A DNA stretch of 64,000 bases. Source: Micromonospora sp. MH99 (GTDB lineage Bacteria; Actinomycetota; Actinomycetes; Mycobacteriales; Micromonosporaceae). Each line of letters opens with the position of its first letter. Positions within the stretch are counted from its first letter, which is position 1. Positions 45,074-55,119 of the stretch are shown here, piece by piece. Both the position numbers and the translations under genes were made by a program. The notes under the pieces are model-generated. The model saw only the letters and a list, made by a program, of their open reading frames with translations, was not told the origin of the DNA and made no database searches. The stretch covers positions 1-64,000 of the forward strand of contig NZ_MUZA01000022.1 of the NCBI RefSeq assembly GCF_021442385.1, given 5' to 3'.

Positions 45074-45115
45074 ACAGGTCCGGGCCGGGGTGACTGCGCC
45101 CCGGCCCGGACCTGT
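45074..45115. terminator. Bidirectional hairpin terminator
   Basis: A perfect 17-base stem (45074-45090 with 45099-45115) and an 8-base loop between convergent genes. Confidence 0.8.
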
Positions 45116-45126
45116 CGATACCACCG

Positions 45127-46927
<1,801 letters not shown>

Positions 46928-46964
46928 CTACTTCCATGTGTCGACGTACTCCCCGCACGTGAAC

Positions 46965-47064
46965 CGGGGCGGCCCCCGGTCGCGTGGACCGGAGACCGCC
47001 CCGTGCGGTGAGCCGTCAACCGGCCACCGCGCGCCGACACCGTCGCGTCGACGCGACGGTGTCG
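46965..47064 (-). terminator. Double hairpin terminator of the CE1 gene
   Basis: Directly after the stop at 47084 lies a perfect 30-base palindrome (47035-47064), followed by a second hairpin at 46965-47003 (CGGGGCGG...CCGCCCCG with an inner CCGGTC/GACCGG stem). Confidence 0.65.
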
Positions 47065-47083
47065 CGGTCGCCGAGCGCCATCG

Positions 47084-48457
47084 CTAGAACTGCGCGAAGA
47101 ACCGCCACACCTCACCCTTGGTCCAGGTCGTGATGCCGCTCTCGGCGTACGTGCCGTCCACCGGCCCCGGCATGTGGCCGTTGTCGAACGCCGCCCACTG
47201 CACCGGATATCCGGCCCGGCATCCGGAGTAGGCGGTGGTGACGTGCGTGCGGCTGCCCGAGGCCGGCTCCCGCGGGCTCTGCGCCGTGCAGCCGTTGTTG
47301 CGCACGAACGTGTCCCGCAACGACCGCCCCGAGGAGATGTTGAGCACCGAGTCGGTGATGCCGTGCAGACCGAAGTACGCGATGGGCTGGGTGCCGCCGC
47401 TGCACCCGCTGAGCTGGGCCCCGCTGAACACCGCCACCGCCCGGAACACGTTCGCCCGCGCACACGCCAGCGCGTAGCTCATGCCACCGCCGTAGCTGAA
47501 GCCGAGCGCGAAACGCTGCGCCGTGTTGACGCAGAGGTCGCCTTCGATCAGCCGGATCATGTCGTCGACGAAGGTGATGTCCTCGCCACCGGAGTTGGCC
47601 CAGCCGTTGCCGAGGCCCTGCGGCGCGACGAGGATCGCGGTGTTGTTCGACTGCTCCTGCTGGCCGTAGTAGGACCACGGCGTCCCACTCGTGCCACCCG
47701 AGTTGACCTCGGCCGCAGTGCCGCCCCGCCAGTGGAACGCGAAGATCAACCGGTAGCGGGTGCTGCTGGTGTAGTTGGCGGGAATCCGCAGGATGAAGCT
47801 GCGGCTCTTGCCGTTGCTCTGGATCGTGTGGGTGCCGTTGGCCAGCGTGGGACTCTTGCCGCAGCCTCCACCGGTCCCGGTGTCACCCGACACCTTGGCC
47901 AGCTGCCACTGCTGGTTGGCGCCGTTGAGGTCGGCGTACTGGGCGACGTTGGCGCCGTCGGCGGTCGAGGCGCCCAGGACCTCCACGGCCCTGCCGCTCT
48001 GCCGACCGATCAGGCGCACGAACTGAGCGTCGGAGTCGGCCAGCCGGAACTGCTGGTTGGCCGCGTTGTTGTCGGTCCACTGCACGATCGCCGCCCCGTC
48101 GGCGGTCGACGCGCCGCTGACGTCGAGGACCTTGCCCGAGAGCCGTGACTTCAGCCGGTAGAAGCCGCCACCGGAATCCACGAACTGCCACTGCTGGTTG
48201 CTGCCGTTGTTACGCGTCCACTGGGTGATCCGCGCGCCGTCGTTGGTGGCCTGGCCGTACACGTCCAACGCCTTGCCGCTGTTGCGGTTGACCAGGACGT
48301 ACCAGGCGTTGGTGTCCACCGTCGCCGCCGCCGCGGGCGCCGCGCTCACCCCGACGAGGGTGCCGGCGGCGAGCAGGGTCGCCGCCACGGCGGCCAGGCC
48401 CGACCGCCAGCGGCGCCGCGGTGGGGCGGCGGAATGACGCGCACCGTTGGTTTCCAT
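47084..48457 (-). CDS. Secreted CE1-like feruloyl/acetylxylan esterase with N-terminal CBM13
   Basis: A 457-residue secreted enzyme. Signal peptide to about residue 45 (APAAAA/T). Residues 48-185 are a ricin-type lectin domain with three repeats (NQQWQFV, NQQFRLA, NQQWQLAK). Residues 200-457 are a carbohydrate-esterase family 1-like (PHB-depolymerase-type) hydrolase with nucleophile Ser in ALGFSYGGGMSY and a catalytic-His candidate in DNGHMPGP. Expected to release ferulate or acetate from xylan. The ATG at 48457 has GGGAGTG upstream (a TTG one codon earlier is possible). Preceded by a GTTAGCG operator. Confidence 0.87.
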   Translation of the reverse strand: METNGARHSAAPPRRRWRSGLAAVAATLLAAGTLVGVSAAPAAAATVDTNAWYVLVNRNSGKALDVYGQATNDGARITQWTRNNGSNQQWQFVDSGGGFYRLKSRLSGKVLDVSGASTADGAAIVQWTDNNAANQQFRLADSDAQFVRLIGRQSGRAVEVLGASTADGANVAQYADLNGANQQWQLAKVSGDTGTGGGCGKSPTLANGTHTIQSNGKSRSFILRIPANYTSSTRYRLIFAFHWRGGTAAEVNSGGTSGTPWSYYGQQEQSNNTAILVAPQGLGNGWANSGGEDITFVDDMIRLIEGDLCVNTAQRFALGFSYGGGMSYALACARANVFRAVAVFSGAQLSGCSGGTQPIAYFGLHGITDSVLNISSGRSLRDTFVRNNGCTAQSPREPASGSRTHVTTAYSGCRAGYPVQWAAFDNGHMPGPVDGTYAESGITTWTKGEVWRFFAQF

Positions 48458-48509
48458 CAATTCACTCCCATGCCGGGGTACGCCCGCGGGGCGGGCGTGA
48501 CCTGTTTCG

Positions 48510-48523
48510 GGTTAGCGTTAACA
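48510..48523. promoter_or_regulatory. GTTAGCG-type operator of the CE1 gene
   Basis: GGTTAGCGTTAACA, 53 bases before the ATG; matches the sites at 46871 and 50958. Confidence 0.6.
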
Positions 48524-48551
48524 CTTCTGCTGGTCGATGACCGGCAGCAAT

Positions 48552-48579
48552 GGCGGGCCCCGATCTGCGGCGGCCCGCC
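48552..48579 (-). terminator. Possible terminator of the beta-helix gene
   Basis: GGCGGGCC (48552-48559) and GGCCCGCC (48572-48579), with a second GGGGCGCCCC palindrome between it and the gene stop. Confidence 0.4.
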
Positions 48580-48626
48580 GCCGGGGCGCCCCGGCCGGGG
48601 TGCGGCCGGCCGGGGCGATCCGGATG

Positions 48627-50975
48627 TCAGCTACGCACCTGCCACTGCTGGTTGGTGCCGCCGTTGCACGCCCAGAGGATGAGCTTCGTGCCGTTCGCCG
48701 TGGCGGCGCCGTTGGCGTCCAGGCACAGACCCGACTGCACGCCGGTGATCGTGCCGTTGGCGTTGATGTTCCACTGCTGGTTGGCCTGGCCGTTGCAGTC
48801 CCAGATCACCACTGTGGTGCCGTTGGCGGTGCCCTGACCCGAGGCGTCCAGGCACTTGGTGCCGTACACCATGAGCTGCCGGCTCGCCGTGTGGGTCCAC
48901 CGCTGGTTGGCGGCGCCGCTGATGCAGTCCCAGAGCTGGGCCTGCGTCCCGTTGGTGGTGCTGGAATTGCCGATCTCGGCGCAGCGCCCGGACTGGACGC
49001 CGACGAGCTGGACATTCTGCGGGTTGGTGTTGCCGCCGCTCTGCACGCCGGCAGAGTTGATCACCGTCTGCGCGCCGGACGGCCAACTGCCGTTCGAGAC
49101 CGTGACGTTGCCGTTGACGACGTTGCCGCGGTCGCCGTTGGTCACGTTCGTGCTGCCGTTGGTCGACCAGTTGTTGGTGACCGTGAAGTTGCCCATGTTC
49201 TCGGCGTAGTAGTAGTTGGCGGTGGCCCAGGTGCCGGTGGAGGAGAACACGTTGTTGCGGGCGGTGTAGTAGCGCGAGCCCTCGTCGAAGTAGAGCCCGA
49301 ACCAGCCGTTGGTCCGCAGGCAGTAGTTCTCGTTGATGGTTCCGCCCTGGTTCGCCGACAGCGTGTAGATGCACCCGCCGTCGGTCATCTGCTGCATCAC
49401 GTCGTGGATGTAGTTGCCGATCACCTGGTTGTTGGCGGCGGTGGTGGCCGTCGAGTAGCGGGGCTGGTAGTTGTAGAGACCCCGGTTGGCGTAGTGGTTG
49501 CTGCCGCCGGCGTCGTTGGCGCCCCAGCCGTACCCGACCGAGAGGCCGGTGTACGGCATGTTGTAGACCTCGTTGTGCGAGACCAGCGCGGTGTTCACGT
49601 AGGTGGTCAGGATCGAGACCACGCCGCGGTACTCCAGACCGAGGTCGTGCACCCGGTTGTTGCTGATCGTGATGTTCCGGTTGACCATCCGCTGGTCGCT
49701 GGGGTGGTGGGCGTCGGCACGCACGCCGCCGACCACGATGCCGCCGGCCGAGTTGCGGGCGATCTCGGAGCGCGTGACCGTGATGTTGCTGGCTCCCAGG
49801 CCGACGCCGCTGGCGTGGGCGTTGGCGTCGTTGCCGATACCGATCGCCGTCTGCCCCAGGTTGACGAACTGCGAGTCGCTGAAGGCGATGGTGTTGGCTG
49901 CCGAGACCTGCACGGCGGCCGGCATCTGTGCCCAGCTCGGGCGGGTGGCCTCGAACAGCGGGCAGCCCTCCTGGCAGGAGGTCAGGGCGTCGGACGGACG
50001 GGCCCAGGTGCCGACGATGTGCGCGCCGGTCTGCTGGTCGGCGAACCCGTTGCTGCTGCTCGGGCCGAGCCAGCTGGTGCCGGTGAAGGTGATCCCGCTG
50101 AACGAGATGTGGTGCGCGGGCGCGTCGTACGTGCCGCCCACGTTGACCAGGGACTGCAGTTGCGGCAGCTCCACGCTCACCGAGCTCATGCTCTGCCCGG
50201 CCAGCGGGATGTAGTTGAGCTGGCCGCTGCCGGGGTTGAGATACCACTCGCCCGGTGAGTCGAGGAACTCGTACGCGTTGGCCAGGTAGAACGGTCCGGC
50301 CCGGTGCGGGCGGGACAGGGTGTCGAAGCCGAACGTGTTGTTGTTCCAGGCCGGCTGCTGCATGGTCAGGAAGTTGCCGCTGATGCTCTGCACCGGCGAG
50401 TACCGGTCGGTGAACGAGCCGACGCTCTCCACCTCGACCCGGTTCTGGTTGCCGAGGTTGTTCAGGTAGCTCAGCGCGCTGTTGCTGAACCGCATGCCGC
50501 TCGTGGTGTAGGTGAAGTCGGCGCGGTTCACGGCCGTACGCGCCCGGGTGGCGACGGCGCCGTTGACGTAGAGCTGGCGGCTGTCGAGCCCGGCCGGGAC
50601 GCTGGCCCGCCAGATGTTCTTTCCGGAGTCGACGAGCGACCACCCGGTGACCGCCCGGGCGCCGCTGATCGTCGGGCGGGCCGAGGCGGCGGCCCGCCAG
50701 ATCACCTGGTAGCCGTTGGTGCCGGAGTCGGCGGCGGTCAGCCGCATCGGCGAGGTGAGCCGGTACACGCCGTCGGCCAGTTCCACGACGATGTCGCCGG
50801 ACATCGAGCTGTTGAGCGTGCGTACCGCGGCCTGCGCGCCGGCCAGTGAGCACGGCTGGCTGGCGGAGCAGGTGCTGCCGCTGCCGGACGGGGACGCGTA
50901 GAGGGTGGTGGTCGCCGCGGAGGCCGGTGTGGCCGAGGCGGTCACGGCGACCAGGGCGGTTAGCGCTAACACCAT
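48627..50975 (-). CDS. Secreted parallel beta-helix enzyme (GH141-like) with C-terminal CBM13
   Basis: A 782-residue secreted protein. After a short signal peptide (cleavage about ASA/ATT) comes TLYASPSGSGSTCSASQPC...DGVYRLTSPMRL and WRAAASARPTISGARAVTGW, typical of right-handed beta-helix carbohydrate enzymes, most like GH141 (alpha-L-fucosidase/xylanase family). Helix coils such as NITVTRSEIARNSAGGIVVGG and NQVIGNYIHDVMQQMTDGGCIYT follow; the last 130 residues are a ricin-type CBM13 (NQRWTHT, NQQWNIN, NQQWQVRS). The ATG at 50975, 17 bases after the epimerase stop, is the likeliest start, but no ribosome site is visible and a LacI operator overlaps codons 2-6. Confidence 0.75.
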   Translation of the reverse strand: MVLALTALVAVTASATPASAATTTLYASPSGSGSTCSASQPCSLAGAQAAVRTLNSSMSGDIVVELADGVYRLTSPMRLTAADSGTNGYQVIWRAAASARPTISGARAVTGWSLVDSGKNIWRASVPAGLDSRQLYVNGAVATRARTAVNRADFTYTTSGMRFSNSALSYLNNLGNQNRVEVESVGSFTDRYSPVQSISGNFLTMQQPAWNNNTFGFDTLSRPHRAGPFYLANAYEFLDSPGEWYLNPGSGQLNYIPLAGQSMSSVSVELPQLQSLVNVGGTYDAPAHHISFSGITFTGTSWLGPSSSNGFADQQTGAHIVGTWARPSDALTSCQEGCPLFEATRPSWAQMPAAVQVSAANTIAFSDSQFVNLGQTAIGIGNDANAHASGVGLGASNITVTRSEIARNSAGGIVVGGVRADAHHPSDQRMVNRNITISNNRVHDLGLEYRGVVSILTTYVNTALVSHNEVYNMPYTGLSVGYGWGANDAGGSNHYANRGLYNYQPRYSTATTAANNQVIGNYIHDVMQQMTDGGCIYTLSANQGGTINENYCLRTNGWFGLYFDEGSRYYTARNNVFSSTGTWATANYYYAENMGNFTVTNNWSTNGSTNVTNGDRGNVVNGNVTVSNGSWPSGAQTVINSAGVQSGGNTNPQNVQLVGVQSGRCAEIGNSSTTNGTQAQLWDCISGAANQRWTHTASRQLMVYGTKCLDASGQGTANGTTVVIWDCNGQANQQWNINANGTITGVQSGLCLDANGAATANGTKLILWACNGGTNQQWQVRS
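50958..50971. promoter_or_regulatory. GTTAGCG-type operator inside the signal-peptide codons
   Basis: GGTTAGCGCTAACA with a perfect 12-base palindrome, lying within codons 2-6 of the beta-helix gene. Confidence 0.6.
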
Positions 50976-50992
50976 GGACGTGCCGACGCCGG

Positions 50993-51844
50993 TCAGGCGA
51001 CGACCTTCCGTAGGTGGTGCAGGCCGTCGACGGCGAGGCGGTCCTGTGAGGGGGCCAGGGGCCGCCAGATCGACGCCGCGGTGGCGATTGTCGCGTTGTC
51101 GGCCGTGAACGACTCGATGCAGACCGCGCCCTGGTAACCCGTGCCCCGCAGGACGGAGAAGAAACGGGGCCAGTCGAAGTGGTCCGCGCCGGGTGCGCCG
51201 CGGTCGGTGCCGCTGACCTGGACGTGCTTGATGTGCGGGCCCGCCAGCGCCAGGGCCGCGTAGGGGTCGGCCTCCTCGATGTTCATGTGGTACGTGTCGA
51301 TCATGATTCCGACGCTCGGGGGCAGGCCGTCGATCGCCTCGATCGTCTGCTCGACGGTGTTGACCACGCTCGTCTCGTAGCGGTTCAGCGCCTCGACGCC
51401 GATGGTCACGCCGCACTCGCCGGCCCGGTCGGCGACGGGCGCGAGGGCCCGCCGGAAGTCGGCGTAGCAGGCCGCGCGGGCCGCCGCCGACATCCGCCAG
51501 GTGCGGCCGACCGACGCGTACACCGGGCCGCCGACACACGGGGCACCGACGGCCGCCGCGCTCGCCACACACCCCATGAGGTACGCGACCGTCGACTCGA
51601 CGACGGCCGGCGTCGCATCCACCAGGTCCCGCCCGGGCGGGGTCACCGCGCAGACCCCGGCCGCGACGAGGCCGTGCGCGGCCAGCAGGTCCCGCGTACG
51701 GACCGGATCCCAGTCGCCGGGCTGCTCGATCGGCAGTTCGACCGCGTCGAACCCGAAGGAGGCGATCCGCGGGATCAACCGGGCGAGGGCCTCGTCGTCG
51801 ACCGGCGAGGCCCACACCCAGGGGTTGACGCCAATGGCGTACAC
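50993..51844 (-). CDS. Sugar epimerase/isomerase, D-tagatose/D-psicose 3-epimerase-like TIM barrel
   Basis: A 283-residue TIM-barrel epimerase (AP endonuclease 2 superfamily). Metal and catalytic residues match ketose 3-epimerases: Glu151 (GVEALNRYE), Asp183 and His186 (MIDTYHMNIEE), His207 (IKHVQVS), Arg215 and Glu244 (CIESF). Acts in the cytoplasm on a ketose or 3-keto sugar. GTG start 6 bases after the SBP stop; part of the leftward ABC operon, so it probably processes the imported sugar. Confidence 0.83.
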   Translation of the reverse strand: MYAIGVNPWVWASPVDDEALARLIPRIASFGFDAVELPIEQPGDWDPVRTRDLLAAHGLVAAGVCAVTPPGRDLVDATPAVVESTVAYLMGCVASAAAVGAPCVGGPVYASVGRTWRMSAAARAACYADFRRALAPVADRAGECGVTIGVEALNRYETSVVNTVEQTIEAIDGLPPSVGIMIDTYHMNIEEADPYAALALAGPHIKHVQVSGTDRGAPGADHFDWPRFFSVLRGTGYQGAVCIESFTADNATIATAASIWRPLAPSQDRLAVDGLHHLRKVVA

Positions 51845-51850
51845 CGCAAC

Positions 51851-53035
51851 CTACTTCCAGCGCTGCGGGTAGCCGGGCAGGTCACGGCAGCCGCACATCG
51901 CGTAGTGCAGCGGCGGCATGCTCGCGTCGAGGTACTGGTCCAGGTTCTCCTGGGTGACCGTGGGCTGCGGCAGCTTCCACGGGTTGGAGACCTGGGTTCC
52001 GTCGAGGATGTTCAGCGCGGCGATGATCGGCGTCCGCCACTGGTACGTCGGGTAGGTCGGCGCGATGGCGGTCAGCTTCTTGTCCTTCCACAGCTTCAGG
52101 AAGTCGAGCTGGTCCTCGCCGTTCATCGGCGGTACGGGCTTGCCGGCGTCCTGGAACGCTTCGACCGCCGCCACGGCTACCGCTCCGGCGTCCATCCAGA
52201 CGCCGTCGATCGTGCCGTACCGCTGGATGTAGTCGTTGACGATCTTCTTGGTCTTGGCCGGGTCGCCGTCGGTGAACTCCACGCCGACGACGTCGACCTT
52301 CGCCTTGTCCAGCGCGATCTTCGCGGCGGACCAGCGGGTCTCCAGCACGTCGACGCCGGGCAGGATGCGCAGGGCCAGCAGCTTTCCGCCGGGCTTCATC
52401 TTCTGGCTGACGAACTCCGCGCCCACGTGGCCGAAGCCGTAGCCGCCCACCGGGTTGATGAAGGTCACCGGGCAGGTGGTGTTGACCCCCCGGTCGAAGA
52501 CGACCACCGGAAGGCCGGCCTGGCAGGCGGCCTCGACGGCCGGGGTGAGCGTGGCGGTGGTGTTCGGCGAGACGATGAGGGCGTCGCACTTCTTGCCGAG
52601 CAGGTCGTTGATGTCGGCGATCTGCTTCTGGTCCTTGCCCTCGGCGTCGACGTGCACGAACTCGCTGATCCGGCTCCGCTGCGCCTCGACCTCGGCCTGC
52701 ATGGTCTTGAACCCGACCTGCCGCCAGGGGTTGTTCAGCGCCGCGTTGGAGAAGCAGATCTTGTGCTTGCCGGGCTTCTTGAACTTGGCGGTGTCCACCA
52801 TCTTCGGGTTGAGCACCTGCTCCCACGGCTTGTCGGCCGGGCCGGTGGGGGCGGCGTCGAGCAGGGCCAACTCGTTGTCGTAGTCGGCCTGCACGAAGAA
52901 CTTGGACTGCTCCCCGGTGCCCGAACCGGCCGCCGCGGAGGCGGTGCCCGACGGTGACGCCGTCGGCTCGTCGGTGGCGCATCCCGCGAGCACCAGGAGG
53001 CTCGCCGCGGCCAGGGCGGTCATGGATCGTCTCAT
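51851..53035 (-). CDS. Sugar ABC transporter substrate-binding lipoprotein (CUT2)
   Basis: A 394-residue ribose-type sugar-binding protein. Lipobox LAGCA with Cys19, a low-complexity Ser/Thr/Ala linker, then KHKICFSNAALNNPWRQVGFKTM, CDALIVSPNTTATLTPAVEAAC, DGVWMDAGAVAVAAVEAF. It ends in a Cys-containing tail (YAMCGCRDLPGYPQRWK), unusual for the class. Fourth gene of an ATPase-permease-permease-SBP operon. Confidence 0.9.
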   Translation of the reverse strand: MRRSMTALAAASLLVLAGCATDEPTASPSGTASAAAGSGTGEQSKFFVQADYDNELALLDAAPTGPADKPWEQVLNPKMVDTAKFKKPGKHKICFSNAALNNPWRQVGFKTMQAEVEAQRSRISEFVHVDAEGKDQKQIADINDLLGKKCDALIVSPNTTATLTPAVEAACQAGLPVVVFDRGVNTTCPVTFINPVGGYGFGHVGAEFVSQKMKPGGKLLALRILPGVDVLETRWSAAKIALDKAKVDVVGVEFTDGDPAKTKKIVNDYIQRYGTIDGVWMDAGAVAVAAVEAFQDAGKPVPPMNGEDQLDFLKLWKDKKLTAIAPTYPTYQWRTPIIAALNILDGTQVSNPWKLPQPTVTQENLDQYLDASMPPLHYAMCGCRDLPGYPQRWK

Positions 53036-53045
53036 CGAATCACCT

Positions 53046-54023
53046 TTATCTGGAGGAGGAGGAACGCAGGGACGAGACCGCCACGGCGAGCAGGATGATC
53101 ACGCCCTGGACGGTCGATCTGAGGGCACCGGAGACGCCGGTGAAGTTCATCAGCGCGAAGAGCGTCTCGAGGGTCAGGGCACCGAGCATCGCCCCGACGA
53201 CCGAGCCACGGCCCCCACCGAGGGCGACCCCGCCGAGCACGACCGCGGTGATCGCCCCGAACTCCAGCCCGACGCCGGCCTGGAACGACACACCGCTGTA
53301 CCCGCCCAGAAGGATCGCCGCGACCGCCGCCGCGAGGCCGCTGAGCATGAACGCGATCGTCTTGGTGCGCGCGACCCGCACGCCGCTCAGCTCCGCGGTG
53401 CGCGGATTGTCCCCGACCGCGACCAGCGTGCGACCGAAGTCGGAGCGCGTCAGCACGACGGCGATCGCCGCGACGACCACCAGGACGAGCAGCGCGTACG
53501 GAATGCGGCCCAGCAGCGGCACGTCCTCGATGGCCCGTCGGCCGAAGCGGCGGAACTCCTCGGAGAGCCCGCCCTTCGGAGCGCCGTCGGACCACAGGTA
53601 CACGGCGCCGACGAGGATCAGGAACATGCCGAGGGTCGTGATGAAGGACGGCACCCGCAGCACCGTCGTGACCAGACCGTTGACCAGCCCGACGAGCGCG
53701 CCGCCGACGAGCAGCAGCGCGACCACCGGCCAGGTGTGCGACGGATCGCTGTCGATGAGCCGGGCGGCGACGACGACCTGCGCCGTGACCAGGGAGCCGA
53801 CGGAGAGGTCGAACTCCCCGCAGACGATCACGAAGTACTGACCGGCGGCGAGCAGGATGATCGGCGCGGAGCGCCCGAGGAACGACATCAGCGACGACGG
53901 CGCGAGGAAGTCGGGCTGGACGAACGCCACGAGGATCAGCAGCACCACCAGGAGCGCGACGATCGGCGCGATCCCGTCGGTGCGGATCCGCAGCGGCAGC
54001 GGACGACGTTCGGCGACCCGCAT
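53046..54023 (-). CDS. Sugar ABC transporter permease B (RbsC type)
   Basis: A 325-residue CUT2 permease; FVIVCGEFDLSVGSLVTAQVV, SFITTLGMFLILVGAVYL, ITAVVLGGVALGGGRGSVVGAMLGAL. Starts 2 bases after the first permease gene. Two different RbsC-type permeases in one operon imply a heterodimer. Confidence 0.9.
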   Translation of the reverse strand: MRVAERRPLPLRIRTDGIAPIVALLVVLLILVAFVQPDFLAPSSLMSFLGRSAPIILLAAGQYFVIVCGEFDLSVGSLVTAQVVVAARLIDSDPSHTWPVVALLLVGGALVGLVNGLVTTVLRVPSFITTLGMFLILVGAVYLWSDGAPKGGLSEEFRRFGRRAIEDVPLLGRIPYALLVLVVVAAIAVVLTRSDFGRTLVAVGDNPRTAELSGVRVARTKTIAFMLSGLAAAVAAILLGGYSGVSFQAGVGLEFGAITAVVLGGVALGGGRGSVVGAMLGALTLETLFALMNFTGVSGALRSTVQGVIILLAVAVSSLRSSSSR

Positions 54024-54025
54024 GG

Positions 54026-55000
54026 TCAGGACCCCGCCTTTCGCATGGCCCGTCGGGCGTAGACGGCGACCGCGGCGATGATGATCACGCCGCGGATCAC
54101 CTGCTTGAAGAACGCGTCAACCTCGAGCTGGTTGAACACCGCGTCGATGCTGGCGAGCAGCAGCACGCCCCCGACCGTGCCGAGCACTCCCCCGCGCCCA
54201 CCCGCGAGGGCGGTGCCGCCGAGGACCACCGCGGCGATCGACTCCAGGTCGTAGAGCCCCTCGGTGCCCACCCGGGGGGCGCCGGAGCCGAGTCGACTGG
54301 CCAGATAGACGCCGGCCAGGCCGGCGCAGAGGGAACACAACACGTGGGCGGTGATGAGGACCCGGTCGTTGCGGACGCCGGAGAGCCGGGCGACCTCCGG
54401 GTCGCCGCCGACCGCTACCAGGTGGTGACCGAAGCGGGTACGCGACAGGGCGAACCAGGCCGCCGCGGTCACCGCGAGCAGCAGCAGGAAGGACACCGGG
54501 ACCGGCCCGATCCGCTGGTACCCGAGAGTCCGCACGAGAGCCGGCGCACTCTCGCCGGCCGGACCGTCGTAACCGTTGTCGAGGTAGCCCTTGAGCAGCA
54601 ACCCGACGCCGAGGGTCGCAATGAACGCGTTGATCCGCAGTTTGGTGACGAGCACGCCGTTGAGCAGCCCGATCGCGGCGCTGACCGCGAGCGCCAGCCC
54701 GATCGCCGGGAGCAACGCGCCGTCGCTGCCGTTCATCGCCTCGGCCGCCACGAGGGTGCTCAGGCTGATCACGTACGCCACGGAGAGGTCGAGCGAACCG
54801 CCGAGAATGACCAGGGTCTGCCCGACGGCGACGAGCCCGAGGCCGGCGGCGACGTGCAGCAGACTCACCGTCGTCGACTGGTTGAAGAGCTGGCCGCCGT
54901 CGAGCATGACGACCAGCCAGCCGATGACCAGGGTGAGGGCCAGGGCCACGAACACGCCCGGCACGGCATGCCGGGCCGGACGAAGCGACAGGGCGGTCAC
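54026..55000 (-). CDS. Sugar ABC transporter permease A (RbsC type)
   Basis: A 324-residue CUT2 permease; GQTLVILGGSLDLSVAYVISL, FIATLGVGLLLKGYLDNG, IAAVVLGGTALAGGRGGVLGTVGG. The GTG at 55000 overlaps the stop of a 40-residue repeat ORF (GTGA), which separates it from the ATPase gene. Confidence 0.9.
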   Translation of the reverse strand: MTALSLRPARHAVPGVFVALALTLVIGWLVVMLDGGQLFNQSTTVSLLHVAAGLGLVAVGQTLVILGGSLDLSVAYVISLSTLVAAEAMNGSDGALLPAIGLALAVSAAIGLLNGVLVTKLRINAFIATLGVGLLLKGYLDNGYDGPAGESAPALVRTLGYQRIGPVPVSFLLLLAVTAAAWFALSRTRFGHHLVAVGGDPEVARLSGVRNDRVLITAHVLCSLCAGLAGVYLASRLGSGAPRVGTEGLYDLESIAAVVLGGTALAGGRGGVLGTVGGVLLLASIDAVFNQLEVDAFFKQVIRGVIIIAAVAVYARRAMRKAGS

Positions 55001-55119
55001 GGAGCTTTCTCCATTCGCGACTGCGGGGCTCGCAAACCCGGCTCACTCCTCGCGCTCATCGGGGCTGTCTCCATTCGCGACTGCGGGGCCTGCAGGACCG
55101 GCTCATTTCTCGCGCTCAC
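54997..55119 (-). CDS. 40-residue ORF made of two 20-residue repeats
   Basis: A small ORF between the ABC ATPase and permease A. Its GTG (55119) overlaps the ATPase stop (GTGA) and its TGA overlaps the permease GTG (again GTGA), so it keeps the operon coupled. It encodes two near-identical 20-residue units, (V/M)SARNEPVLQAPQSRMETAP and MSARSEPGLRAPQSRMEKAP. Each unit begins with a start codon and its 60-base length preserves the frame. The peptide is polar and basic with no known domain. It may be a functional small protein or an inserted repeat that happens to be translated. Confidence 0.5.
   Translation of the reverse strand: MSARNEPVLQAPQSRMETAPMSARSEPGLRAPQSRMEKAP
55008..55118. repeat. 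60-base tandem direct repeat
   Basis: Period exactly 60 bases (copy 1 from 55008, copy 2 from 55068). The first 22 bases of each copy are identical, the middle differs by a few substitutions and the last block (CGCGCTCA) matches again; copy 2 runs into the ATPase stop codon. Confidence 0.85.

Noticed and set aside
47035..47064. A 30-base perfect palindrome considered as a novel regulatory site
   Set aside because: It lies 20 bases after the CE1 stop codon and is followed by a second hairpin, which is best explained as a terminator.
50993..51815. The beta-helix frame extends upstream, out of frame through the epimerase, suggesting a 1062-residue fusion
   Set aside because: That extension is an Arg/Gly-rich shadow of the epimerase; the enzyme begins at or near the ATG at 50975 with a signal peptide.
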